From Flavobacteriales bacterium TMED123 (GTDB lineage Bacteria; Bacteroidota; Bacteroidia; Flavobacteriales; BACL11), in contig NHFY01000062.1 in assembly GCA_002170165.1 (NCBI GenBank), forward strand, positions 158,722 to 222,721: a DNA stretch of 64,000 nucleotides, in the 5' to 3' direction. This document shows positions 46,066 through 54,495 of the stretch, piece after piece (the stretch's first letter is position 1; each line of letters starts with the position of its first letter). The position numbers were made by a program, and so were the translations under genes. The notes under the pieces are model-generated. The model was not told the origin of the DNA, ran no database searches, and was given only the letters and a program-made list of their open reading frames with translations.

Positions 46066-47469
46066 TTAATTGAAGAATTTATCGTTAAAATTAATCAAAT
46101 ATAACTTTTTACTTGCTCTTGTTAGTGCTGTGTAGAGCCATCTCAAATACGATTTGTCTAACATTTCTTCTGTAAAATAACCTAAATCTACAAATACATT
46201 TTCCCATTCTCCTCCTTGAGATTTATGACAAGTAATGGCGTAAGCAAATTTTACATACAAAGCATTGTAAAACGGATTATCCTTTACCTTCTGATTGATT
46301 TCTTTTTCTCCTTTATAATCCAAGCAAATTTCATCATATAATTTACAATATTGCTCATTGGTAAGAGAAGCGTTATTGGAAGTTAGTGTGTCTAAAAGCA
46401 GGATAACTTCCAATCGCAAGTTGACAGTTCCATCCACTAGTTTTATAGTTGCTTTAGCAAAATGAAACCCATAGCGCTTAATCCGCTCCTTTATTTTTAC
46501 CACTTCAATACTATCACCATTTGCAATAAAATCAGGCATTTCTTCCTGTTCCATCCAATAGTAATTGTTGCGTACTACGATAAGCAAGTCGCCAGCTGAA
46601 ATTTCATCTTCTTGCCACCTTATTTTTGTTCTGATTTGCTGGTTGTATAGGTTGGCTCTTTTGTTGGAGCGGCATAGTACGGTAGTCGCATTTACGCCCT
46701 CATTACTATATGCAGATTCTAAAGCATCTTGCAGATTTTCCCCTGTGTTTAGGCGAATAACTTCAGTATTTACGCTGAATTTTGGAAAGCAATAATCTTC
46801 TTTAGTTATTTGCTTTCTAAGTGCAGTTGCATTTTTCAAAATTTCAGAATTTTGTTGCTGACGCACTACTTGCGTGAGCTGTTTCACAGTGATAGATTTA
46901 TTGTAGTTTTTTTGCAAGAACTCTTCGTCAAGAGCTGGGCTAATATCTAGATGAACTGGAGGAAGTTGGGCAGTATCACCAATAAGAAAAAGTTTACAAT
47001 CCATACCATCATTTATGTAGGCGATCAAATCATCTAATAATGAGCGATTGCCAAATCCTTTATCTGAACTGGCTGGAATCATAGAGGCTTCATCCACTAT
47101 AAAAATAGTGTTGGTATGGGTATTTTTTTTCAGGGTGATATAAGCATTACCTTTTTTGTTGGTGCGAATCCAATAAATTTTTTTGTGTATGGTGCTTGCC
47201 GATTTTTTGGAATAGTTTGAAAGTACTTTTGCAGCTTTTCCTGTGGGGGATAAAAGTACAGATCGCTTTCCTAAAACAGGTAGTGATTTTACCAATGAGG
47301 CAACAATTGTTGTTTTTCCAGTTCCTGCATATCCTTTGAGTAAGAAGATGCTTTTGTTTTCAAGAGTGGTAATGTAATTCGCTAAGTCGCTAATGAGTTG
47401 CTCTTGCTGTTTTGTTGGAGTAAATGGAAAATGAAGAAAAAGCTTCTCTTGTAATTTCTTGTGTTTCAT
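46066..47469 (-). CDS. RecD-like AAA DNA helicase (UvrD/RecD superfamily 1)
   Basis: Encodes 467 residues. Walker A is FLLKGYAGTGKTTIVASL, followed by LLSPTGKAAKVLS (motif Ia), IFIVDEASMIP (Walker B), FLIGDTAQLPPV (motif III) and the C-terminal YAITCHKSQGGEWENVFVD (motif V/VI region) with YTALTRASKKLYLI. It lacks the N-terminal RecD2 helix-hairpin-helix domains, so it is the short form. Probable 5'-3' DNA helicase; no RecB or RecC is nearby. Its ATG shares one base with the murB stop. Confidence 0.9.
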   Translation of the reverse strand: MKHKKLQEKLFLHFPFTPTKQQEQLISDLANYITTLENKSIFLLKGYAGTGKTTIVASLVKSLPVLGKRSVLLSPTGKAAKVLSNYSKKSASTIHKKIYWIRTNKKGNAYITLKKNTHTNTIFIVDEASMIPASSDKGFGNRSLLDDLIAYINDGMDCKLFLIGDTAQLPPVHLDISPALDEEFLQKNYNKSITVKQLTQVVRQQQNSEILKNATALRKQITKEDYCFPKFSVNTEVIRLNTGENLQDALESAYSNEGVNATTVLCRSNKRANLYNQQIRTKIRWQEDEISAGDLLIVVRNNYYWMEQEEMPDFIANGDSIEVVKIKERIKRYGFHFAKATIKLVDGTVNLRLEVILLLDTLTSNNASLTNEQYCKLYDEICLDYKGEKEINQKVKDNPFYNALYVKFAYAITCHKSQGGEWENVFVDLGYFTEEMLDKSYLRWLYTALTRASKKLYLINFNDKFFN

Positions 47470-48482
47470 TACAAGATGTTTACTTCTGGTACTATTTGAA
47501 TGTCGTACTTTTCTTTTACTATAGTTTGAATTTCTTTGGCTAAAGCTATGATTTCTTCCCCACTTGCCTCACCATAATTTACAAGTACCAAAGCTTGATT
47601 TATATGTACTCCTGCATCTGCTTTTCTGTATCCTTTAAGCCCTGCATTGTCAATGAGCCATCCAGCCGCTACTTTTGTTTCTGTTTCTGAAATTTTATAA
47701 CCAACTAACTTAGGAAATTTTTTTTGTAATGCCGTAAATTTTGGTGTTAGAATAACTGGGTTTTTAAAAAAACTACCGCTATTTCCTAATTCTTCAGGGT
47801 TTGGTAATTTTCTACTTCTGATATTAATAACAGCTTCTGCAATGCTTTGAGGAGAAGGCGCTTTATCTAAACTTTTTAATTCCTCTGCAATTACCCCATA
47901 GGATGTTTTGTTAAATGGAATTTTACTAAGATTGAAAGTTACTTTTGTAATGATAAATTCACCTTTCCGCTTTCCTTTAAATATCGAGTTTCTGTATTGA
48001 AACTCACATTCAGCATTCGAGAAAGTTTTTACTTTTTGAGTAGCAATTTCTATTGCGGCAACTTTAATTATAGTATCTTTTACTTCCAGACCATAGGCGC
48101 CTATGTTTTGGATTGGACTTGCTCCAACTGTTCCTGGAATAAGTGCTAGATTCTCAATTCCAGAAAGCCCTTGACTTACGCTCCACATTACAAAATTATG
48201 CCAATTTTTGCCAGCACCAACCTCTACTATAACATCATTTTTATTATCCTCTAAAATGCAAATTCCTGCTATTTTATTATGAATGATTAAGCCATCATAA
48301 TCTTCTTTAAAAAGTACGTTTGAGCCCCCTCCCAAAACAAAGGTTTTGTTGTTTTTGTAAATTTCTGAAATTAAAATACTATTAAGTTCAGCAATAGATT
48401 CAAATGCTGTGAAATATTTGGCTTTTGCATCAATACCAAAAGTATTATAGGTTTTTAGGGAGAAATTTTCTGAAAAAATCAT
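47469..48482 (-). CDS. murB: UDP-N-acetylmuramate dehydrogenase
   Basis: Encodes 337 residues from the ATG before IFSENFSLKTYNTFGIDAKA; an ATG 27 bp upstream would add a non-conserved hydrophobic stretch and overlap a promoter element. FAD-binding motifs are FVLGGGSNVLFKEDYDGLII and LALIPGTVGASPIQNIGAYG. The C-terminal catalytic region has NSGSFFKNPVIL (catalytic Ser) and AAGWLIDNAGLKGYRKADAG. This is the type I MurB found in Gram-negatives. It makes UDP-MurNAc for peptidoglycan. It is coupled to the RecD-like gene by TAATG. Confidence 0.96.
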   Translation of the reverse strand: MIFSENFSLKTYNTFGIDAKAKYFTAFESIAELNSILISEIYKNNKTFVLGGGSNVLFKEDYDGLIIHNKIAGICILEDNKNDVIVEVGAGKNWHNFVMWSVSQGLSGIENLALIPGTVGASPIQNIGAYGLEVKDTIIKVAAIEIATQKVKTFSNAECEFQYRNSIFKGKRKGEFIITKVTFNLSKIPFNKTSYGVIAEELKSLDKAPSPQSIAEAVINIRSRKLPNPEELGNSGSFFKNPVILTPKFTALQKKFPKLVGYKISETETKVAAGWLIDNAGLKGYRKADAGVHINQALVLVNYGEASGEEIIALAKEIQTIVKEKYDIQIVPEVNIL

Positions 48483-48487
48483 GAGTT

Positions 48488-48495
48488 CAAAAGTA
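48488..48495 (-). promoter_or_regulatory. Promoter -7 element (TACTTTTG) abutting murB
   Basis: Minus-strand TACTTTTG matches TAnnTTTG and ends 5 bp before the murB ATG at 48482. As at 10332 and 25009 this would give an almost leaderless transcript. No convincing -33 element. Confidence 0.35.
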
Positions 48496-48554
48496 GTAAA
48501 ACAAATCATACCATTTAGCGTTTTAAAAACTGTATTTTCGCTAAAAAATTATTC

Positions 48555-49655
48555 TTGAAACGAATTATTATTTCTGTAACTTCCGATTTATGTACTGACC
48601 AAAGAGTACATAAAGTTGCTACAACTTTAAGTGAGATGGGGTTTGATGTTCTGCTTTTAGGTAGACAACTTGCTGATAGTTTACCTGTAGAAAGAAATTA
48701 TAAAACAAAAAGGTTGAAGCTTTTTTTTAATCAGGAAGTGTGGTTTTATATGGAATACAATATTCGTCTTTTTTTCATTTTGCTTTTCACTAAAGCTGAT
48801 GTTTTTCTGGCGAATGATTTAGATACCCTGTTGCCTAATTTCTTGGTTTCTAAGATTAAACACAAACCTTTGGTATATGATTCCCATGAGATGTTTTGTG
48901 AAGGCCCTGAATTACAAGGTAGAAAGTTTGTGCAATCGGTTTGGCGGTTAATTGAAAAATCAATTTTACCAAAACTAAAATATGCTTATACAGTTTCTCA
49001 TTCCATTGCGATTGCCTATAAGAATGATTATGAAGTAGATTTTAAAGTAATTAGAAACATTTCAAAGTTAGAAAGTAAAACTAAGGAAGTGAAGCAATTA
49101 AATTTTGATGATAAAAAAATCATTTTGTATCAAGGAGTAATGAATCCTGGAAGAGGGTTAGAAGAGATGATTGCTGCCATGCCACTTATTAATAATGCAG
49201 TATTGCTTATTATAGGTTTTGGAAAAGTTGAGCAGGAGCTAAAGGAATTGGTAAAAGAAAAACATCTTGAGGGTAAAGTGATATTTTTTGGCAAGGTACC
49301 GTTTGAACAATTGTTATCCTATTCAGAACAGGCAGATATTGGTTTGCTTTTGGAAAGACCATTGGGGCTCAGTTTTGCTTATGCATTGCCTAATAAACTA
49401 TTTGATTACATTCATGCAAACTTACCAATAATTGCCTCTCCTTTAGTAGAAGTGAAAAGCATTGTGCAGCAATATAATATTGGGAAAATTGTAGAAAGTT
49501 ATAATGCAGAATATTTGGCAGCAACAATAAATGAAATGCTTTCAAATATTGAGCAAAGAAATTCTTGGAAGCAAAATATTCAAGAGGCTAAAAAAGAGTT
49601 AAACTGGGAAAAGGAAGAGAAAAAACTCCAAAATATTTATGCTCATTTTTTATAA
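48555..49655 (+). CDS. Glycosyltransferase, family 4-like
   Basis: Encodes 366 residues from a TTG start at 48555, the only start that includes the conserved beginning KRIIISVTSDLCTDQRVHKV. The N-terminal Rossmann half includes KPLVYDSHEMFCEGPEL. The C-terminal nucleotide-sugar half has IILYQGVMNPGRGLEEMI and the EADIGL-like EQADIGLLLERPLGLSF, followed by LPNKLFDYIHANLPIIASPL, a GT-B fold pattern. Donor and acceptor are unknown. A near-consensus TATTTTCG element (48533-48540) is 14 bp upstream. It overlaps the convergent GT2 gene by 6 bp. Confidence 0.88.
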   Translation: MKRIIISVTSDLCTDQRVHKVATTLSEMGFDVLLLGRQLADSLPVERNYKTKRLKLFFNQEVWFYMEYNIRLFFILLFTKADVFLANDLDTLLPNFLVSKIKHKPLVYDSHEMFCEGPELQGRKFVQSVWRLIEKSILPKLKYAYTVSHSIAIAYKNDYEVDFKVIRNISKLESKTKEVKQLNFDDKKIILYQGVMNPGRGLEEMIAAMPLINNAVLLIIGFGKVEQELKELVKEKHLEGKVIFFGKVPFEQLLSYSEQADIGLLLERPLGLSFAYALPNKLFDYIHANLPIIASPLVEVKSIVQQYNIGKIVESYNAEYLAATINEMLSNIEQRNSWKQNIQEAKKELNWEKEEKKLQNIYAHFL

Positions 49656-50366
49656 AAGTCCAATCGTATTGAGTAAATATTTTACTAAGCTCAGGCTTCC
49701 ATACACTATAAATTGCACAGCATTCAACTGCTCTTTTTTTATTAAAAATTCTTCTTTATAATGTGGCCAACCTTTTTGTTTTGAGATCCCTTCTCTTCCA
49801 CAAAGAGCAAAATCAGTGTCTAAATATAGCGCTTTCTTCTGCTCAAAGAAAAGTTGCAAGTTAAAATCGTAATCCGCTAGAATAGGATAATTCGTGTTAA
49901 ACGACTTTCCATAAAAACACCTTTTGTGATAAAGCGTTGCTTGATGATGAAGACTATTTTTTAATAAAAGTTTTTTGGAGAATTCGCTTCTGTAATTAGT
50001 GTTGTCAGTGTATTTGATATTGCCAAAAACGATTTCAAACGCATGTAAATTGTTATTGAAAATAGTAGACAAGCTATTTTCTATTAAACAATCATCAGCT
50101 CCCATAAAGTAAAGCCAGTCCCCATTTGACTTGTCGATTGCCTTATTCATGGCATGATACAGATTCTTGTCTTTTGTACTTTCATAGTAGCTGATTTTAT
50201 GATGGTATTTTTGTATTACATCAAAAGTACCATCTTCGGAACCACCATCAATCACAATCAATTCGTAATTTATAAAATCTTGACCAAACACACTTTGTAA
50301 TGCCTTTTCAAGCATTTGTTTTTGGTTTAAAACAGGAATAATAATACTAATTTTTGGATGTTGCAC
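49650..50366 (-). CDS. Glycosyltransferase family 2
   Basis: Encodes 238 residues with the GT-A fold. ISIIIPVLNQKQMLEKALQS is the start, ELIVIDGGSEDGTFDVIQKY the UDP-binding region, and DWLYFMGADDCLIENS contains the DxD-type metal site (GADD). Similar proteins act in surface polysaccharide or lipopolysaccharide synthesis; the specific sugar is unknown. It is 9 bp downstream of the ftsE-like gene on the same strand. Confidence 0.9.
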   Translation of the reverse strand: MQHPKISIIIPVLNQKQMLEKALQSVFGQDFINYELIVIDGGSEDGTFDVIQKYHHKISYYESTKDKNLYHAMNKAIDKSNGDWLYFMGADDCLIENSLSTIFNNNLHAFEIVFGNIKYTDNTNYRSEFSKKLLLKNSLHHQATLYHKRCFYGKSFNTNYPILADYDFNLQLFFEQKKALYLDTDFALCGREGISKQKGWPHYKEEFLIKKEQLNAVQFIVYGSLSLVKYLLNTIGLL

Positions 50367-50375
50367 TTTGCAATA

Positions 50376-51056
50376 TTAAAGCGTTTCGCTATTCGTTTCT
50401 TTAAGAGAACGATTTTCGCACACAAAAGTATGTGAAGGGAATTTTTCTATGATATTATAATCGTGAGTAGCCACAACTATGGTCGTTCCTTTATCGTTTA
50501 TTTCTTTTAGTAGCTCAATAATTTTTTCGGATTTCTCAGGATCCAAGTTCCCAGTTGGCTCATCAGCTAAAATAATTTTAGGATGATTTAGAAGCGCTCT
50601 TGCTATTGTGGCTCTTTGCTGCTCTCCTCCCGATAATTCATGAGGCATTTTTTGCTCGCAGCCTTCCAAATGAACATTATCTAAAACTTGCTTTATTCTT
50701 TCTTTCATTTTCAACTTCTCAGTCCAGCCAGTAGATTGCAGTACAAACAGCAAATTATCATAAACTGTTCTGTCGGTAAGTAATTGAAAATCTTGAAAAA
50801 CTATACCTAATTTTTTTCGCAATGCTGAGACTCCATTATAGTCTAGCTTATTTACATCAGAATCTAATACTTTTACCTCTCCTTTATTGACGCTTAACTC
50901 AGCATATAAGGATTTGAGCAGTGAGCTTTTTCCACTTCCTGTCTTTCCTATAATGTAAATGAATTCTCCTGCTGAAATTTTAAAATTAATATCTTGAAAA
51001 ATAACATTTGTTTTTTGCAAAATATCAACTCTTTTTAGTTCGATAATTGGATTCAT
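50376..51056 (-). CDS. ftsE: ABC transporter ATP-binding protein, FtsE-like
   Basis: Encodes 226 residues. Walker A is IIGKTGSGKSSLLKSL, the signature is LSGGEQQRATIARALL, Walker B is IILADEPTGNLDPEKS and the switch is VVATHDYNII. The overall pattern (RKKLGIVFQDFQLLTDRTVY) is that of FtsE, which works with FtsX to control cell-wall hydrolases at division. FtsX is not adjacent. Other LolD/MacB-type ATPases are similar, so the symbol is a best guess; it could also serve the orphan permease at 36622-37857. It overlaps the small gene upstream by 4 bp. Confidence 0.82.
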   Translation of the reverse strand: MNPIIELKRVDILQKTNVIFQDINFKISAGEFIYIIGKTGSGKSSLLKSLYAELSVNKGEVKVLDSDVNKLDYNGVSALRKKLGIVFQDFQLLTDRTVYDNLLFVLQSTGWTEKLKMKERIKQVLDNVHLEGCEQKMPHELSGGEQQRATIARALLNHPKIILADEPTGNLDPEKSEKIIELLKEINDKGTTIVVATHDYNIIEKFPSHTFVCENRSLKETNSETL

Positions 51057-51265
51057 AATTGAATGTCTAATTGTTTCAGTTTGCCGAATTTCATTTCTTT
51101 TAATGCATCCATTATAGCTTTGCTGTGCTCTTGCATTCTATTCTTTCTAATTCCAGCTTCTTGTTGGTCTAGCCGAAAATAGGCGCGTAATGTCATGTCC
51201 TGATCTCGTATTTGTACAAAATCTGGAATCTTATCCGTACCTTTTATTTTTAAGATGTAAATCAT
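51053..51265 (-). CDS. Small conserved-looking protein of unknown function
   Basis: Encodes 70 residues from the ATG before IYILKIKGTDKIPDFVQIRD; an ATG 18 bp further upstream is also in frame. The rest (QDMTLRAYFRLDQQEAGIRK, NRMQEHSKAIMDALKEMKFG) is a soluble alpha/beta mini-protein with no signal or membrane segment. I recognise no domain. It overlaps the ftsE-like start by 4 bp, so it is probably the first gene of a unit with ftsE and the GT2 gene. Confidence 0.75.
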   Translation of the reverse strand: MIYILKIKGTDKIPDFVQIRDQDMTLRAYFRLDQQEAGIRKNRMQEHSKAIMDALKEMKFGKLKQLDIQL

Positions 51266-51404
51266 TTCTAAAGCCAATCGCAAAGTAAATAAAATATTAA
51301 TTTTTAAGAATGTAAATTAAGGCTAATTGTTAGCAATAGTTGTTGAAAACTCATATTTATTAACTTTCAATTTGTAGGCATATTTTTTATTTTTATTTGC
51401 GATA

Positions 51405-54400
51405 TTGAATACCGTTATGCTTAAAAAATACTCTCTTTTAGCCGTTTTCTTTTTGTCTGTTTTTCTGCTATCAGCACAAGTTCAAAGTACATCTGTTTTT
51501 ACAGATGCTAAAGCGCTTTTTAAAGAAAAAAACTATGTTGTAGCTCAGAACTTATTTTATCAAATATACAATGATAAATCTGCTTTGGAATCTCAAAGAG
51601 AAGAGGCGCTTTTTCATATAGCAATTTGCAGTAAGAAATTATTTAATGAAGATGCAGAATTTTGGTTTGACGAATTTCTTTCTTCCTATCCTTACTCATC
51701 AAAAATAAATTCGGTAAATTATGAGTTGGGCTTGTATTATTATAGTAAAAAATCATACGATAAGACCATTAATTACTTTGCGAAATGTGATAACACTAAT
51801 GATGAATATAACTTTAAATTGGCATATAGCTATTTCATCCTTGACTCTTTATCTTCATCAAAATATTATTTCTCAAAATTATTAAATGTTAATTCAAAAT
51901 ATGCTAGCTCGTCCAACTATTTTTATGCACATATTGCGTATAAGCAGCAACATTACAAAACCGCTTTATCAGCTTTTTTGAAGCTAAAAGATGATGATAA
52001 TTTTGCCAATATTATTCCCTATTATATTAGTCAAATTTACTTTTTACAAAAAAGATATGATGAGTTGGTTGCTTATGCAGAGCCTATGATTGATAAAGTG
52101 ATTTCATCTAGAGAAGGAGAATTAAACAGAGTTCTTGCAGAAGCCTATTACAATAAAAAAGATTATAAATCCGCAACTGAATATTTTGAAGTTTATTTTG
52201 AAAAATCATCACATTCCACTTCATTAGATAAATTACAACTTGGTCATGCTTATCATAACATAAGTGATTTTGAAAATGCAATTAGGTATTTAGAACCTTT
52301 ACAATTTGATGTTGATAGTAGCACTCAATTTACAGCTTATTATTTAGCAAATAGTTATTTGCAAATTGATGAAAAACAGTATGCTTTAGCCGCTTTTAAA
52401 AAAGCTGCAGATATTAATTATAATCCTTTATTGCAGGAAGATGCTTATTTTAATTATGCGAAACTTTCTTATGAGTTGGACTTGCCCTTTGAAAATGTGC
52501 TTAGTATTTTGCAACAGTATTTAAACAATTTTGAAAATTCAGCACATAAAAAGTTGATTAATGATTTGATGATTAATGCTTTACAAAATACTAGTCGCTA
52601 TGAGCAAGCTTTTAAAAAATTAGAAGCAATTGAATATCCTTCACAGAAGCAAAAGCTGGCAATTCAAAGGCTCTGTTTTTTTATTGGAGTAAAAGCATTT
52701 AATAATGCAGATTTTAATCAAGCAATTTCACTTTTTGAGAATTCAAATAAGTATCCTATAGATGATGATGTTTTTGCCATCAGCACTTATTGGTTGGCCG
52801 ATTGTTATTTCAGGCTTTCAGATTACTCAAATTCAATTAAACTTTATAATGATTATTTAGCGCTTTCACTGTCTTCTACCACTGATTTTGCTCAATATAA
52901 TTTGGCTTATGCATATTTTCAGCAAAAAGATTATCAAAAAGCAAAAAATAGTTTTCGTAAATTCATAAAAATCGCGAAAGACTCTATGCGTTTGAATGAT
53001 GCATATTTAAGATTAGCCGATTGTTATTTTATGCTTTCAGATTTCAGGATGGCAGAGAAAAATTATGCAAAAGCAATCAGCTGCAATTTGTTTGATGCTG
53101 ATTATGCACTTTACAATCAATCTGTTTGTCTTGGGCTGATTGGTAAGTATTCAGCTAAAGAGAAAATATTAAAGCAATTTATTGAGAGCCACCAAAAGTC
53201 TATATATTTTGATGATGCTTTGCTTGATTTAGCAGTTTATTGCAAAAACAACAATCAAAAAGAGAAAGCGCTTGATACTTATAATCAGTTGCTCAACTTC
53301 ATTTCAGATGAACATTTAAAAGCCAAAATTCATTTAAGTAAAGGCATGATTTATTTTAATGCAGGAGATACTGAAAAAGCAATCGTATCATTTATGGTTG
53401 TTATTAATGATTTTGCAAAAACTACTTATTTTAAAGATGCGCTTTCAGGCATGCGAGCCGCTTACATTAGCATTGCAAAAGTAGATGAGTATTTGGCCGT
53501 TGTTAATGCTTTATCTCAAGTTAATATCAGTAGGGCTGACCAAGATTCTTTAACTTATAATACTGCATTTATGAAATTTGCAGAGGGCGATTACTCAGTT
53601 GCAAGAAATACTTTTAAGAACTATATCTCTAATTTCTCTGATGGTATTTTTTTAGTGGATGCTAATTATTATTTAGCTGAAAGCTGTAAAGAAGAAAATG
53701 ATTCTGCATGTGTACTTAATGCTTTTCGTGAAGTGATAAAAGCAAATAGCCAACATTTAGAACCTGCTAATTTGTATTTAGCAAGGCATTATTTCAAATT
53801 ATCAGATTTTGACCAGTCGATTAATTATTATCGGGCAGTAGAAAAAATTGCAACTAATAACAGTTCGAAAAGAGAAGCGATTATTCGTTTGATGCTAGCT
53901 AATAAAGAAGTTGAAAAAGCTTCTGAAGATGCGGTAGTCTATGCCAAAAAAGTACTTCAATTAGACAAAGTTGACCAAGGTTTGAAAAACAAAGCAGATT
54001 TGATTTTAGCGGAGAGCTTTTTTGATAATGGGAATTTTCAAAAAGCAGAGAAAGTATTTGCTGATTTAAGTAAAAATTCGGAAACTTCAATTGGTGCAGA
54101 AGCCACTTATATGCTTGCTTATCTTAGTTTTTTAAATGATAGTTTGCAGCAAGCAGAAAACAATATTTACCATTTGGCTAATGATTTTACAGCTGACTAT
54201 TGGATAGCTAAAGGTTTTATTTTACTATCTGAAATTTATGCGCAAAAAGGAAATTATTTTCAAGCAAAAGCAACCTTAGAGTCAATTATTGAGAATTATC
54301 AAGGAGAGGAGTTACTAATTGTAGCAAGAAAAAAGTTTGAAGCAATTTTGCAAAAAGAAATTACAGTTGCTGCTGCAAGAGCAGAAAAAAAGTCGGAAAT

Positions 54401-54491
54401 AGTGATAGAAATTTTGGATGAAGAAATAAATTATGAAATGCTTTTTGAGTTAGAATCTGATACTAATGAAATACTAAAAATAAAAAAATAA
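51405..54491 (+). CDS. Large tetratricopeptide-repeat protein, exported
   Basis: Encodes 1028 residues (or 1024 from the ATG at 51417). The signal peptide is KKYSLLAVFFLSVFLLSAQ. Nearly the whole mature protein consists of TPR-like helix pairs with the A...Y / A..YF pattern, for example ALFKEKNYVVAQNLFYQIYN, YNKKDYKSATEYFEVYFEKS and DCYFRLSDYSNSIKLYNDYL; some twenty or more repeats are plausible. It ends in an acidic stretch (IEILDEEINYEMLFELESD). It is predicted to be a periplasmic scaffold. It is 4 bp before an outer-membrane barrel gene, suggesting a TPR-barrel pair. Function is unknown. Confidence 0.85.
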   Translation: MNTVMLKKYSLLAVFFLSVFLLSAQVQSTSVFTDAKALFKEKNYVVAQNLFYQIYNDKSALESQREEALFHIAICSKKLFNEDAEFWFDEFLSSYPYSSKINSVNYELGLYYYSKKSYDKTINYFAKCDNTNDEYNFKLAYSYFILDSLSSSKYYFSKLLNVNSKYASSSNYFYAHIAYKQQHYKTALSAFLKLKDDDNFANIIPYYISQIYFLQKRYDELVAYAEPMIDKVISSREGELNRVLAEAYYNKKDYKSATEYFEVYFEKSSHSTSLDKLQLGHAYHNISDFENAIRYLEPLQFDVDSSTQFTAYYLANSYLQIDEKQYALAAFKKAADINYNPLLQEDAYFNYAKLSYELDLPFENVLSILQQYLNNFENSAHKKLINDLMINALQNTSRYEQAFKKLEAIEYPSQKQKLAIQRLCFFIGVKAFNNADFNQAISLFENSNKYPIDDDVFAISTYWLADCYFRLSDYSNSIKLYNDYLALSLSSTTDFAQYNLAYAYFQQKDYQKAKNSFRKFIKIAKDSMRLNDAYLRLADCYFMLSDFRMAEKNYAKAISCNLFDADYALYNQSVCLGLIGKYSAKEKILKQFIESHQKSIYFDDALLDLAVYCKNNNQKEKALDTYNQLLNFISDEHLKAKIHLSKGMIYFNAGDTEKAIVSFMVVINDFAKTTYFKDALSGMRAAYISIAKVDEYLAVVNALSQVNISRADQDSLTYNTAFMKFAEGDYSVARNTFKNYISNFSDGIFLVDANYYLAESCKEENDSACVLNAFREVIKANSQHLEPANLYLARHYFKLSDFDQSINYYRAVEKIATNNSSKREAIIRLMLANKEVEKASEDAVVYAKKVLQLDKVDQGLKNKADLILAESFFDNGNFQKAEKVFADLSKNSETSIGAEATYMLAYLSFLNDSLQQAENNIYHLANDFTADYWIAKGFILLSEIYAQKGNYFQAKATLESIIENYQGEELLIVARKKFEAILQKEITVAAARAEKKSEIVIEILDEEINYEMLFELESDTNEILKIKK

Positions 54492-54495
54492 AAAA

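Noticed and set aside
46051..46079. Inverted repeat AATTCCTTC / GAAGAATT between icd and the RecD-like gene
   Set aside because: The stem has a bulge and only A/T-rich pairs, it runs into the coding end of the helicase gene, and there is no clear T-tract, so I did not call a terminator.
48555..50366. A surface polysaccharide gene cluster
   Set aside because: Only two glycosyltransferases in convergent orientation are present, with no flippase, polymerase or sugar-nucleotide genes around them.
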